Source: an uncultured Dechloromonas sp.
GTDB lineage: Bacteria; Pseudomonadota; Gammaproteobacteria; Burkholderiales; Rhodocyclaceae
Length of the DNA stretch: 7,539 nt
Assembly (NCBI GenBank): GCA_946477505.1
Contig: CAMKYP010000182.1
Span: forward strand, 1-7,539
Direction: 5' to 3'
Below, one piece after another: positions 1 to 6,316 of the stretch. The translations under genes and the position numbers were made by a program. Each line of letters opens with the position of its first letter. Position 1 is the stretch's first letter. The notes beneath the pieces were generated by a model that did not search any database, had not been told where the DNA came from, and was given only the letters and a program-made list of their open reading frames with translations.

Positions 1-695
1 CCAAGGCGAACCATCAGGCGCCGCAGCATTTCGGCTTCGAGTTCGGGATCAGCCGCACGCGGCTGCCAGCGCGTGTCGTCCTTGGCCGAAGAGGTATAAA
101 CCTCTTCCATGCCGCGGTGGCTCACGAAAATATCGGTCGTGCCCGGGGTAGAACCCGGTTCGAAGCGAGTGCGAAACTTGTCGCGCTCCCCCGTCGAATA
201 CAGCGAATCGAGCAGACGGCCCAGCGTATTGCGAATGAAATCCTGACCAATCTTGGCGCGGTTTTCCGCCCAGTCGGTTTCCATCACGCCCGCTTCCGGA
301 CGTTCAACATTGATGATGAAACCAGTTTCCTGCCAGAAGTCCTTGACGGTATCCCACAGCTTGTCGGCCGGCGCCGTCACAACCAGCCAGCGCTGGTTCC
401 CGGAGCGCTCGACACGAACCTTGTCGACCTGCGGCAGGACGGCCGAGTTTTGCGCCTGTGCCAGCGGGGTGCGGTCGGCACTGTAGGCAGAGAAGGTAGC
501 ACTCCCCTTGCCGGCAGCATCGGGCACCAGGTACTTGTCATCGCGGGTAATCTGAGTCAGATCGGGCGGCACCTCAAGTGTCGGCGCCTTGCCGGCAGAC
601 TTGTATTCGATCTTGCGGGAATCAGGAAGAAGGCTGCACCCGGCCAGCGCAACGGCAAGCAGGGAAAGGGCGAGGCCGGAAAGCCGACGATTCAT
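1..695 (-). CDS. bamC: BamC, outer-membrane protein assembly lipoprotein (partial, C-terminus off the left edge)
   Basis: BamC (NlpB) is a lipoprotein accessory of the BAM complex, which inserts beta-barrel proteins into the outer membrane. The frame is open from an ATG at 693-695 down to base 1, giving 231 residues. The N-terminus is a lipoprotein signal peptide: MNRR, a hydrophobic stretch, then the lipobox LAGC with the lipidated cysteine at residue 20. After it come a short linker with LEVPPDLT and the first helix-grip domain (around DKVRVERSGNQRWLVV and the TDWAEN stretch), as expected for the BamC family. A GGAG box lies 10 bases before the ATG. The gene follows dapA by 18 bases on the same strand, the same dapA-bamC pairing as in Escherichia coli, so the two are very likely co-transcribed. 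The missing part should be the second C-terminal domain. Family assignment is from recognised sequence features and synteny. Confidence 0.9.
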   Translation of the reverse strand, partial: MNRRLSGLALSLLAVALAGCSLLPDSRKIEYKSAGKAPTLEVPPDLTQITRDDKYLVPDAAGKGSATFSAYSADRTPLAQAQNSAVLPQVDKVRVERSGNQRWLVVTAPADKLWDTVKDFWQETGFIINVERPEAGVMETDWAENRAKIGQDFIRNTLGRLLDSLYSTGERDKFRTRFEPGSTPGTTDIFVSHRGMEEVYTSSAKDDTRWQPRAADPELEAEMLRRLMVRL

Positions 696-705
696 GTTTC
701 TTGTA

Positions 706-709
706 CTCC
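706..709 (-). promoter_or_regulatory. Ribosome binding site of bamC
   Basis: GGAG on the minus strand, 10 bases before the bamC ATG and inside the 18-base dapA-bamC gap. It supports this start, which also places the lipoprotein signal correctly. Confidence 0.6.
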
Positions 710-713
710 GGGG

Positions 714-1592
714 TCAGGCGAGCAGGCCGGCCTGGCGCAAAGCGGCCAGAACGCGAGGCTGCGCGGCCTCCGACAGGGTGGTCAGGGGCAGGCGGATGCC
801 GTTGGGCATCAGGCCGAGCTTGTGCACCGCCCACTTGACGGGAATCGGGTTGGCTTCGCAGAACAGATCGCGGTGCAGGCCGAGCAGCTTGAAATGGATT
901 TCGCGCGCCTTGGCCATGTCGCCATTGCGGGCAGCAACACACATTTCGTGCATGAGGCGCGGCGCAACGTTGGCGGTTACCGAGATATCCCCATGGAAAC
1001 CAAGGGCGATAGTTGCCACGGCGGTCATGTCGTCGCCGGTGTACAGGCCGAATTCCTTCGGAGCACGGGCGATCAGGTCGCAGGCACGATCCAGGTTGCC
1101 GGTTGCGTCCTTGACGCCGACGATACCGGGCACCTGCGCCAAGCGCAGGATGGTGTCGTTGGACATATCGGCGACGGTACGGCCGGGCACGTTGTAGAGG
1201 AGGATCGGCAGTTCGACTGCTTCGGCAATTGCCTTGAAATGGCGATACATGCCTTCCTGAGTCGGACGGTTGTAATAAGGCACCACAGACAGCGACATGT
1301 CGGCGCCGGCCTTCTTGGCAAACTCGGTGAGTTCGATCGCTTCAGCTGTCGAATTGCCGCCGGTACCGGCGATGACCGGAATACGACCGGCAATGTGCTC
1401 GACCGCCACCTTGATCAGTTCGCAATGTTCCTCGACGTTGACGGTCGGCGACTCGCCAGTCGTGCCGACGACAACGACGGCGTCGGTGCCTTCCTGCACG
1501 TGAAAGTCGAGCAGGTTGCGGAAGGCGTTCAAATCGAGACTGCCGTCCTCATGCATGGGCGTAACGATGGCGACAATGGATCCGGTAATCAT
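714..1592 (-). CDS. dapA: 4-hydroxy-tetrahydrodipicolinate synthase
   Basis: DapA condenses pyruvate with aspartate semialdehyde in the cytoplasm, the first committed step to diaminopimelate (peptidoglycan) and lysine. The protein is 292 residues, the same length as the E. coli enzyme, and the key residues fall at the same numbers. These are the GTTGES loop with Thr44 and Thr45, Tyr107 in PYYNRPTQEG, Tyr133 and Arg138 in YNVPGRT, and the Schiff-base Lys161 in VGVKDATG. It is a class I aldolase-type TIM barrel and appears intact. The ATG at 1590-1592 gives the standard MITGSIVAIVTPM start, though no strong Shine-Dalgarno sits at normal distance (an AAAGGA lies about 20 bases upstream). It follows tilS by 78 bases and precedes bamC by 18. 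Inference: a promoter in the tilS-dapA gap may let dapA-bamC be expressed separately. Confidence 0.97.
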   Translation of the reverse strand: MITGSIVAIVTPMHEDGSLDLNAFRNLLDFHVQEGTDAVVVVGTTGESPTVNVEEHCELIKVAVEHIAGRIPVIAGTGGNSTAEAIELTEFAKKAGADMSLSVVPYYNRPTQEGMYRHFKAIAEAVELPILLYNVPGRTVADMSNDTILRLAQVPGIVGVKDATGNLDRACDLIARAPKEFGLYTGDDMTAVATIALGFHGDISVTANVAPRLMHEMCVAARNGDMAKAREIHFKLLGLHRDLFCEANPIPVKWAVHKLGLMPNGIRLPLTTLSEAAQPRVLAALRQAGLLA

Positions 1593-1621
1593 GGCCTGTA
1601 TATGAATAAAGTAATCCTTTG

Positions 1622-1627
1622 ATTGTA
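1622..1627 (-). promoter_or_regulatory. Possible -10 box for dapA-bamC
   Basis: TACAAT on the minus strand matches the sigma-70 -10 consensus at five of six bases. It lies in the 78-base gap between tilS and dapA, about 30 bases before the dapA ATG. The hexamer 17 bases upstream (TTCCGC) is a poor -35, so this is only a candidate. Confidence 0.25.
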
Positions 1628-1670
1628 ACTGAAGGCCATTCGCCGCGGAAAGGCGCTTGGTAACAGATTG

Positions 1671-2642
1671 TTATTTTCTTAACGACCAGTGAAGTCGCCT
1701 GTTCTCCACCCGCATCACACCCTCCTCAAGCACAAGCTCCGGATGACGATCGGGTGCGGCCACAAGCAGCTGCCGGACGAACTCATCGAGACGGCTCGCC
1801 ACAGGAACCTGCCAGCCCAAGCAACGCAAGCGATGACGCAGCAGATTTTTCAATCGGGGGACGCTCAATTGGCGCAATCCGGCCATCCTTGCCGCAGCAC
1901 CGTCGCCCACCTGCAACCAATCCAGCACAGCCAATTCGTCGAGCAACCCCGCGGCTTCGGTAAAGTTGGCCGCGGCCCGGGCCAGCGAGGACTCGGCCGC
2001 CGGAAATCTCCGGCTCAGACCAACCAGTGCATCGTGCCGCAAATAGTTACGGGTCAATGCCGTATCGGCGTTGCTTTCGTCAGTCACCCAGGACAAGCCG
2101 GCTTCGCTGGCATATGCCTCGATGTCGCCCCGGGATACATCCAGCAGCGGCCTGAGCAATGTGAGATTACCGGCCCTTCGCTCAACCGGAATACCCGCCG
2201 CGCCATTTACGCCTGCCCCGCGCAGCAAATTGAACAATACCGTTTCCGCCTGGTCGCCGCGATGATGGGCAAGCAACAAACACCCCTGTGTCACCTCCGA
2301 AAAAGCCGCATAGCGGGCATTGCGGGCAGCCGCCTCGATACCGAGGCCGGAAGCGCCATCGACCGATACACGGCGAACAATGAGCGGCACCCCCAGGCTG
2401 CGGCAATAGTCGCTGCAAAAGGCTGCCCAGCCATCGGCGTTGGACGACAAGCCATGATGCACATGCACGGCTCGCAACGCATGACGCCACTCAGACTCGG
2501 AGAGGATATGCAGCAGGACGACGGAGTCGCAACCACCGGACAGCCCCACCGAAAGGGGGGTACCAGGCGTGATGCGGGCAGCAAGCACATTGCCGACCCG
2601 CTTCCGCAGATCAGTTAACCGGCTGTTCCTTGAAGCGGCCAT
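1671..2642 (-). CDS. tilS: tRNA(Ile)-lysidine synthetase, short form
   Basis: TilS uses ATP to attach lysine to C34 of the CAU-anticodon tRNA-Ile, so that it reads AUA and is charged with isoleucine. The PP-loop is clear: SGGCDS at residues 35-40, preceded by PLSVGL. Next come VHHGL (61-65), the AHHRGDQAET block (125-134) leading into the LLRGAG stretch, RPLL at 164-167, and DESN plus RNYLRH near 188-203. The protein is 323 residues, against about 430 for E. coli TilS. The catalytic domain and middle helical domain are present, and the C-terminal TilS_C domain appears absent, as in other short TilS proteins. The ATG at 2640-2642 lies 32 bases inside accA, suggesting translational coupling. 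A GTG at codon 19 is a possible later start, but the longer N-terminal helix looks typical of the family. One oddity: the usual DDQAET is GDQAET here (Gly129). Confidence 0.92.
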   Translation of the reverse strand: MAASRNSRLTDLRKRVGNVLAARITPGTPLSVGLSGGCDSVVLLHILSESEWRHALRAVHVHHGLSSNADGWAAFCSDYCRSLGVPLIVRRVSVDGASGLGIEAAARNARYAAFSEVTQGCLLLAHHRGDQAETVLFNLLRGAGVNGAAGIPVERRAGNLTLLRPLLDVSRGDIEAYASEAGLSWVTDESNADTALTRNYLRHDALVGLSRRFPAAESSLARAAANFTEAAGLLDELAVLDWLQVGDGAAARMAGLRQLSVPRLKNLLRHRLRCLGWQVPVASRLDEFVRQLLVAAPDRHPELVLEEGVMRVENRRLHWSLRK

Positions 2643-3579
2643 AACTCATCAGCCGCTCGTAGCGCGCTTCCAGCAATTCGCCGGTGGACAGCCCCGAAAG
2701 CTGCTTGAGCGCATCCTGCAGGGCTTTCTTGAGATTCTGCGCCATGGCGGCATGATCGCGATGCGCGCCGCCGAGCGGCTCATTGACCACTTTGTCGACC
2801 AAACCCAGCGTTTTCAGGCGATGCGCCGTAATACCCATGGTTTCGGCTGCTTCTGGTGCCTTTTCGGCGCTCTTCCAGAGGATGGAAGCGCAACCCTCCG
2901 GTGAAATGACCGAATAGGTCGAGTATTGCAGCATCTGCACGGTATCGCCGACGGCAATCGCCAGCGCGCCACCGGAACCGCCTTCGCCAATGATGGTGAC
3001 AATAACCGGCACCTTGAGTTCGGCCATCACATACAGGTTGCGGCCAATGGCCTCGGATTGCCCACGCTCCTCGGCATCGATACCGGGATAGGCACCCGGC
3101 GTGTCGACGAAAGTCATTACCGGAATACCGAATTTTTCGGCCAGCTTCATCAGGCGCAGGGCTTTGCGATAACCTTCCGGGCGGGGCATACCGAAATTGC
3201 GGTAGATTTTTTCCTTGGTATCGCGCCCCTTCTGGTGGCCGATGACCATGACCGGCTGGCCGTTGAAACGGGCCAGACCGCCGACGATGGCGTGATCGTC
3301 GGCAAAGGCGCGGTCGCCGTGCAGTTCTTCGAAATCGGTGAAGATCAGCGACAGGTAATCGAGCGTATATGGCCGTTGCGGATGGCGAGCCACCTGCGAA
3401 ATCTGCCACGGCGTCAGCTTGGCGTAGATATCCTTGGTCAGTTGAGCGCTTTTGCTTTGCAAACGGTCGATTTCTTCGGAGATATCGACCGCGGAGTCAT
3501 CCTGCACAAAGCGCAGCTCTTCGATTTTGGCTTCAAGGTCGGCAATGGATTGCTCGAAGTCGAGGAAACTTGTTTTCAT
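2611..3579 (-). CDS. accA: Acetyl-CoA carboxylase carboxyltransferase subunit alpha
   Basis: AccA forms, with AccD, the carboxyltransferase of acetyl-CoA carboxylase, which makes malonyl-CoA for fatty-acid synthesis in the cytoplasm. The protein is 322 residues (E. coli has 319). It begins with the typical helical segment MKTSFLDFEQ, then a charged helix to about residue 55, followed by the crotonase-like carboxyltransferase fold. Recognisable blocks are DFEELHGDRAFADD (82-95), FVDTPGAYPG (157-166), the GEGGSGGALA oxyanion region (198-207) and ISPEGCASILWK (225-236). An in-frame ATG ten codons upstream (3609) exists, but conservation starts at MKTS, and a weak GAG ribosome site lies six bases before the chosen ATG. 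The gene lies 59 bases after the glycosylase stop and overlaps tilS by 32 bases at its end. All family motifs look intact. Confidence 0.97.
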   Translation of the reverse strand: MKTSFLDFEQSIADLEAKIEELRFVQDDSAVDISEEIDRLQSKSAQLTKDIYAKLTPWQISQVARHPQRPYTLDYLSLIFTDFEELHGDRAFADDHAIVGGLARFNGQPVMVIGHQKGRDTKEKIYRNFGMPRPEGYRKALRLMKLAEKFGIPVMTFVDTPGAYPGIDAEERGQSEAIGRNLYVMAELKVPVIVTIIGEGGSGGALAIAVGDTVQMLQYSTYSVISPEGCASILWKSAEKAPEAAETMGITAHRLKTLGLVDKVVNEPLGGAHRDHAAMAQNLKKALQDALKQLSGLSTGELLEARYERLMSYGRFKEQPVN

Positions 3580-3587
3580 GGACTGCT

Positions 3588-3636
3588 CGTTAGCTAAGTT
3601 GGGGCGCATTTTACCCCAAAGGCAGGATGGCTAACG
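3588..3636 (-). promoter_or_regulatory. Nested inverted repeats and candidate -10 box in the accA leader
   Basis: The 59-base gap between the glycosylase stop and the accA start holds two nested perfect inverted repeats. The outer arms are seven bases (CGTTAGC and GCTAACG, plus-strand positions 3588-3594 and 3630-3636). The inner arms are six bases (TTGGGG and CCCCAA, 3599-3604 and 3614-3619) with a nine-base loop. The loop contains TAAAAT on the minus strand (3608-3613), a five-of-six match to a -10 box with no good -35. It could be an RNA structure in a read-through transcript that abuts the accA ribosome site, or an operator around a promoter. There is no U-run typical of an intrinsic terminator. 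Confidence 0.4.
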
Positions 3637-3638
3637 TT

Positions 3639-4256
3639 TCAGTACTCGACCGGTACCGGATCGAGGCTGCGCCACAGATACCATGTCGCCACCGAACGCC
3701 ATGGCCGCCAGCGATCGCCAAATTCGACCAAGGCTCGCTTTGACAGCTTTGCACCACTGAAATAGCGGCCGGAGACAGCACGCTGCAGACCGATGTCGTC
3801 AACCGGAAAGACATCCGGACGCATCAGGTTGAAGATCAGGAACATTTCGGCAGTCCACCTGCCAATACCACGCACGCCCACCAGTTCCGCAATGACAGCC
3901 TCGTCGTCCAGATTCGCCCAATGCGCGGGATTCATCCTTCCACTGAGAAAGTGACTGGCCAGATCGCTCATATATTCGATCTTGCGCTGCGACAGACCGC
4001 AACCCACCAGCCCCTCCGAGCCAACCTGAGCGAGTTGTTGTGGCGTGACCTCTCCCACCCGATCTACAAAACGTACCCAGACGGAGTCGGCTGCCCTGAC
4101 CGATATCTGCTGCCCGACGATAGATCGCGCGAGGGTGGAAAACGGATCACCGCGAGACACCAGCGAAGCGTCCCGATAGCGCTGTACCAGCTCGGCCATT
4201 GCCGGATCGTTCGCAGCCAGTTCCTCGGATGCCTGCGCCCAATAGGAAGGAGTCAT
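3639..4256 (-). CDS. DNA-3-methyladenine glycosylase II family protein (AlkA-type HhH-GPD, short form)
   Basis: This is a base-excision repair glycosylase of the helix-hairpin-helix-GPD superfamily, expected to release alkylated bases such as 3-methyladenine. It has 205 residues from the ATG at 4254-4256, shorter than E. coli AlkA (282) because the N-terminal AlkA domain is missing. Visible features are IVGQQIS (46-52), the helix-hairpin-helix LVGVRGIGRWTAEM (125-138) and FPVDDIGLQRA (150-160), where Asp154 should be the catalytic aspartate. RWRPWRSVATWYLWR near the end is also typical. Conservation begins at MTPSYW; in-frame ATGs at 4301 and 4322 would add unrelated residues. No Shine-Dalgarno precedes the chosen start, and a perfect TATAAT lies just upstream. 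It is the first gene of the minus-strand run into accA. The family is clear; substrate range is inferred. Confidence 0.9.
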   Translation of the reverse strand: MTPSYWAQASEELAANDPAMAELVQRYRDASLVSRGDPFSTLARSIVGQQISVRAADSVWVRFVDRVGEVTPQQLAQVGSEGLVGCGLSQRKIEYMSDLASHFLSGRMNPAHWANLDDEAVIAELVGVRGIGRWTAEMFLIFNLMRPDVFPVDDIGLQRAVSGRYFSGAKLSKRALVEFGDRWRPWRSVATWYLWRSLDPVPVEY

Positions 4257-4262
4257 CGGGCG

Positions 4263-4268
4263 ATTATA
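4263..4268 (-). promoter_or_regulatory. TATAAT -10 box immediately before the glycosylase start
   Basis: A perfect TATAAT on the minus strand ends six bases before the A of the glycosylase ATG. The usual spacing would put transcription start at or within a base or two of the start codon. No clear -35 is seen 16-18 bases upstream, and no ribosome site lies between. Confidence 0.4.
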
Positions 4269-4305
4269 CGTTGACGCAACGCCCGATTTTCCTGATCGCA
4301 TATTT

Positions 4306-4315
4306 ATGCCGGCAT
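4306..4315. repeat. 10-bp palindrome in the glycosylase/HDOD divergent gap
   Basis: ATGCCGGCAT is a perfect 10-base palindrome near the middle of the 117-base region between two divergent genes. It could be an operator half-site pair, but one site of this length is weak evidence. Confidence 0.2.
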
Positions 4316-4373
4316 CGAACACGGGAAGACATCAGTTTGTTAGTATTGTCAAAAATAATGATGAGCTTGCGCC

Positions 4374-5552
4374 ATGAACAATTTGCCTTACGTCTTCATC
4401 CATCCGATGCTGGGTCCAGACGACGGCTGGGCTGCCTTTCTTGCTGAACTTCCCAGCGGCACACGCAGTCCGGAGCTGCTCTCGCAGTTGGCCCACTCCC
4501 CGCAGTTTGAAGAATTCGACCAACGCCTGCCATGGTTTTTCCCGGCGGAGAGCAATTGCAGCTCCTTGCAGGAGAAAGGGGAGCGTGCGGTCCTCGTGTT
4601 TTCGGCCAATGCTGCGCCGGACAAACAGGAAGCCTTGGCACCACTGGAAAGCCTATTGCGCAAGGCAAGCCGCAAACTGGCCTTGGCCGCCAGCCCGGCC
4701 ATCAAGCTACCCGCGAGCGGCACTTGGGACTACTTGCTCATTGACGCCAGCCATGCCCGCAGCCTGCCGCCGTACAACCTGCTAGGCATCGCCAGCCGGA
4801 CAATGATCGGCATCACCGGGCTGCACACGCCGAACGATCGCGAGTGGTCCCAGGCCAATGCCTGCAGCTTTTCGACCGGAGAGTATCTGCTTGCCCGCTC
4901 CATGACGCAGGGCAAGGCCGACATGACCAAGCTCAAGCTGCTCAAGCTGCTGAGCCTGATCGAAGGCGATGCCAACACGAGCGATCTGGAAGATATTTTC
5001 CGCGAGGAGTCCAAGCTGTCCTACAGCCTGCTCCGGCTGGTCAATTCGGCTGCCATGTCGCCACGCAGCCCAATCACCAGCTTCGGCCAGGCGATCAACC
5101 TGCTGGGACGTCGACAGTTGCAACGCTGGTTGCAACTCCTGGTCTATTCCGACCCCAACAATGGCCAGCACCCAACCCCACTGCTCCCGAAAGCGGCGGC
5201 GCGCGGGCGCCTCATCGAACTGCTGTGTTCCCGGCTGCCCCTGGACCCTGCACTCGAGCACCCGGAAGACATGGCATTCATGATCGGCACCTTCTCACTC
5301 CTGGATGTGCTGCTCAACATGCCGATGTCCGACATTCTGAACCAGTTGCCCTTGCCGGAGCCTGCGCGGCAAGCGCTGGGCGATCATAGCGGGCCGTTCG
5401 GTGAACTCCTGTGCGCCATTTGTGCGGGAGATAAACGCGACCTGGGCACGGCCGCAGCCAAACTCGACGCCTTGGGCATATCGCCGGAAATCCACCTGGA
5501 TGCCCAATTGACCGCCACCAGTTGGGCAGCCAAGATTCACCCGACAAACTGA
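4374..5552 (+). CDS. HDOD domain protein with degenerate N-terminal region, probably EAL-derived
   Basis: The protein has 392 residues, no signal peptide and no membrane segments. Residues about 190-390 form an HDOD (metal-dependent-hydrolase-related output) domain: KLLKLLSLIEGDANTSDLE, then SYSLLRLVNSAAM (217-229), ITSFGQAINLLG (234-245) and LQRWLQLLVYS (249-259). This matches the HDOD half of the EAL-HDOD (YuxH/CdgJ-like) signalling family. Residues 1-180 sit where the EAL domain would be, but I see none of the c-di-GMP phosphodiesterase signatures (no ExL start motif, no metal ligands), so it is probably a non-catalytic remnant. The HD pair is also absent (FSLLDVLL at 307-314). Such proteins usually regulate motility, biofilm or signalling through protein contacts; no partner is evident here. 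The ATG at 4374 has only a weak GATGAG ribosome site. Its TGA directly abuts the stop of the convergent hydrolase gene. Confidence 0.82.
   Translation: MNNLPYVFIHPMLGPDDGWAAFLAELPSGTRSPELLSQLAHSPQFEEFDQRLPWFFPAESNCSSLQEKGERAVLVFSANAAPDKQEALAPLESLLRKASRKLALAASPAIKLPASGTWDYLLIDASHARSLPPYNLLGIASRTMIGITGLHTPNDREWSQANACSFSTGEYLLARSMTQGKADMTKLKLLKLLSLIEGDANTSDLEDIFREESKLSYSLLRLVNSAAMSPRSPITSFGQAINLLGRRQLQRWLQLLVYSDPNNGQHPTPLLPKAAARGRLIELLCSRLPLDPALEHPEDMAFMIGTFSLLDVLLNMPMSDILNQLPLPEPARQALGDHSGPFGELLCAICAGDKRDLGTAAAKLDALGISPEIHLDAQLTATSWAAKIHPTN
5116..5137. repeat. 9-bp perfect inverted repeat inside the EAL-HDOD-type gene
   Basis: AGTTGCAAC and GTTGCAACT (5116-5124 and 5129-5137) are separated by GCTG. 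The 8-base core GTTGCAAC is itself a palindrome, so the sites are also direct repeats. The DNA lies in the codons for QLQRWLQL of the HDOD core, and the repeated LQ codons explain part of the pattern. In the mRNA it would form a nine-pair stem with a four-base loop. Confidence 0.45.
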
Positions 5553-6194
5553 TCAGCCGAAACGCCCGGACAGGAAGGGATTGAACTGGCGTTCCTCGCC
5601 AAAAGTGGACATCGGGCCATGGCCGGGGATGAACGCCACATCATCACCCAGCGGGAAAAGCTGACCCTTGATCGAGTTGATCAGGGTGTCGTAGTCGCCC
5701 CGCGGAAAATCCGTCCGGCCGATGGAGCCCTGAAACAGCACGTCGCCAACCTGAGCCAGCCGACTCGGTGCGTGAAAGAAAACCACGTGGCCCGGCGTAT
5801 GTCCCGGACAGTGCAACACATCCAGTTCAACCTCACCGAAACAGACCTTGTCGCCCCCTTTCAACCAGCGCGTCGGTTCGAAGCTGCGCACATTGGGGAA
5901 ACCGAACATCTTGCTCTGCTGCGGCATGCCGTCGATCCAGAATCGATCTTCCTCGTGTGGCCCCTCGATCGGTACGCCGGTCTGCTCCACCAATGCGGCA
6001 ACGCCGCCGGCATGATCGATGTGGCCGTGAGTGACCAGCACCTTGGCCAACGTTAGCTGTTCCCCCTCCAGCGCGCGCAGAATGCGTTCGATGTCGCCAC
6101 CCGGATCGATCACGACGGCCTGGCGGGTTTTCTCGCACCAGAAGAGGGTGCAGTTCTGCTCGAAGGGAGTAACCGGGACGACTTGGTAGCGCAT
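5553..6194 (-). CDS. Metallo-beta-lactamase-fold hydrolase, YcbL/GloC (glyoxalase II-like) type
   Basis: This is a 213-residue cytoplasmic metallohydrolase of the glyoxalase II branch. Family members hydrolyse S-lactoylglutathione-like thioesters in methylglyoxal detoxification; the actual substrate here is inferred. The zinc ligands are all visible: THGHIDH (55-61, His56, His58, Asp60, His61), His132 in PGHTPGH, Asp151 in VGDVLF and His192 in PGHGP. The N-terminus MRYQVVPVTPFEQNC and the end (NPFLSGRFG) fit YcbL, which is about 215 residues and lacks the longer C-terminal domain of classical GloB. An upstream in-frame ATG (6242) would add 16 unrelated residues. No good ribosome site is seen before the chosen ATG. 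It is flanked by two HDOD genes: its stop touches the stop of the left one, and its start faces the start of the right one across 122 bases. Confidence 0.92.
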   Translation of the reverse strand: MRYQVVPVTPFEQNCTLFWCEKTRQAVVIDPGGDIERILRALEGEQLTLAKVLVTHGHIDHAGGVAALVEQTGVPIEGPHEEDRFWIDGMPQQSKMFGFPNVRSFEPTRWLKGGDKVCFGEVELDVLHCPGHTPGHVVFFHAPSRLAQVGDVLFQGSIGRTDFPRGDYDTLINSIKGQLFPLGDDVAFIPGHGPMSTFGEERQFNPFLSGRFG

Positions 6195-6244
6195 GACGAT
6201 TCGTGAATGTTTGAGCGGAAGGTCATTATCGCACGCTGCCACCC

Positions 6245-6273
6245 TTGCCCGGCATAGCCAGCCACCTTACACT
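6245..6273 (+). promoter_or_regulatory. Candidate sigma-70 promoter of the second HDOD gene
   Basis: TTGCCC (6245-6250) and TACACT (6268-6273) are separated by exactly 17 bases; each matches consensus at four of six positions. Transcription would start near 6280, leaving a leader of about 37 bases before the ATG at 6317. If real, it rules out the upstream TTG at 6245 as a start codon. Confidence 0.3.
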
Positions 6274-6316
6274 CCTTCTTGCCCTCAAGGACACGCCCTT
6301 CGAAAGCCCACCGACA

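Noticed and set aside
117..1622. A 501-codon open frame on the plus strand antisense to bamC and dapA
   Set aside because: It lies opposite two well-supported genes and looks like no known protein; it is a shadow of their codon bias.
1593..1670. Terminator between tilS and dapA
   Set aside because: Only short GC-rich pairings such as CCGCGG are present, with no stable stem followed by a U-run on the minus strand.
1689..3597. Long plus-strand open frames antisense to tilS and accA
   Set aside because: Same reason: low-complexity His/Gln/Arg-rich composition and complete overlap with conserved genes.
4256..4322. Longer N-terminus for the glycosylase from ATG 4322 or 4301
   Set aside because: The extra residues resemble nothing in the family and would cross the TATAAT box; the domain starts at MTPSYW.
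4271..4359. A plus-strand promoter for the first HDOD gene from TTGACG (4271) or AATAAT (4354)
   Set aside because: TTGACG has no -10 at 16-18 bases, and AATAAT has no -35 and would leave only about eight bases of leader.
6245..6316. TTG start at 6245 for the second HDOD protein
   Set aside because: No ribosome site, sequence unlike the family, and the TTG coincides with a possible -35 hexamer.
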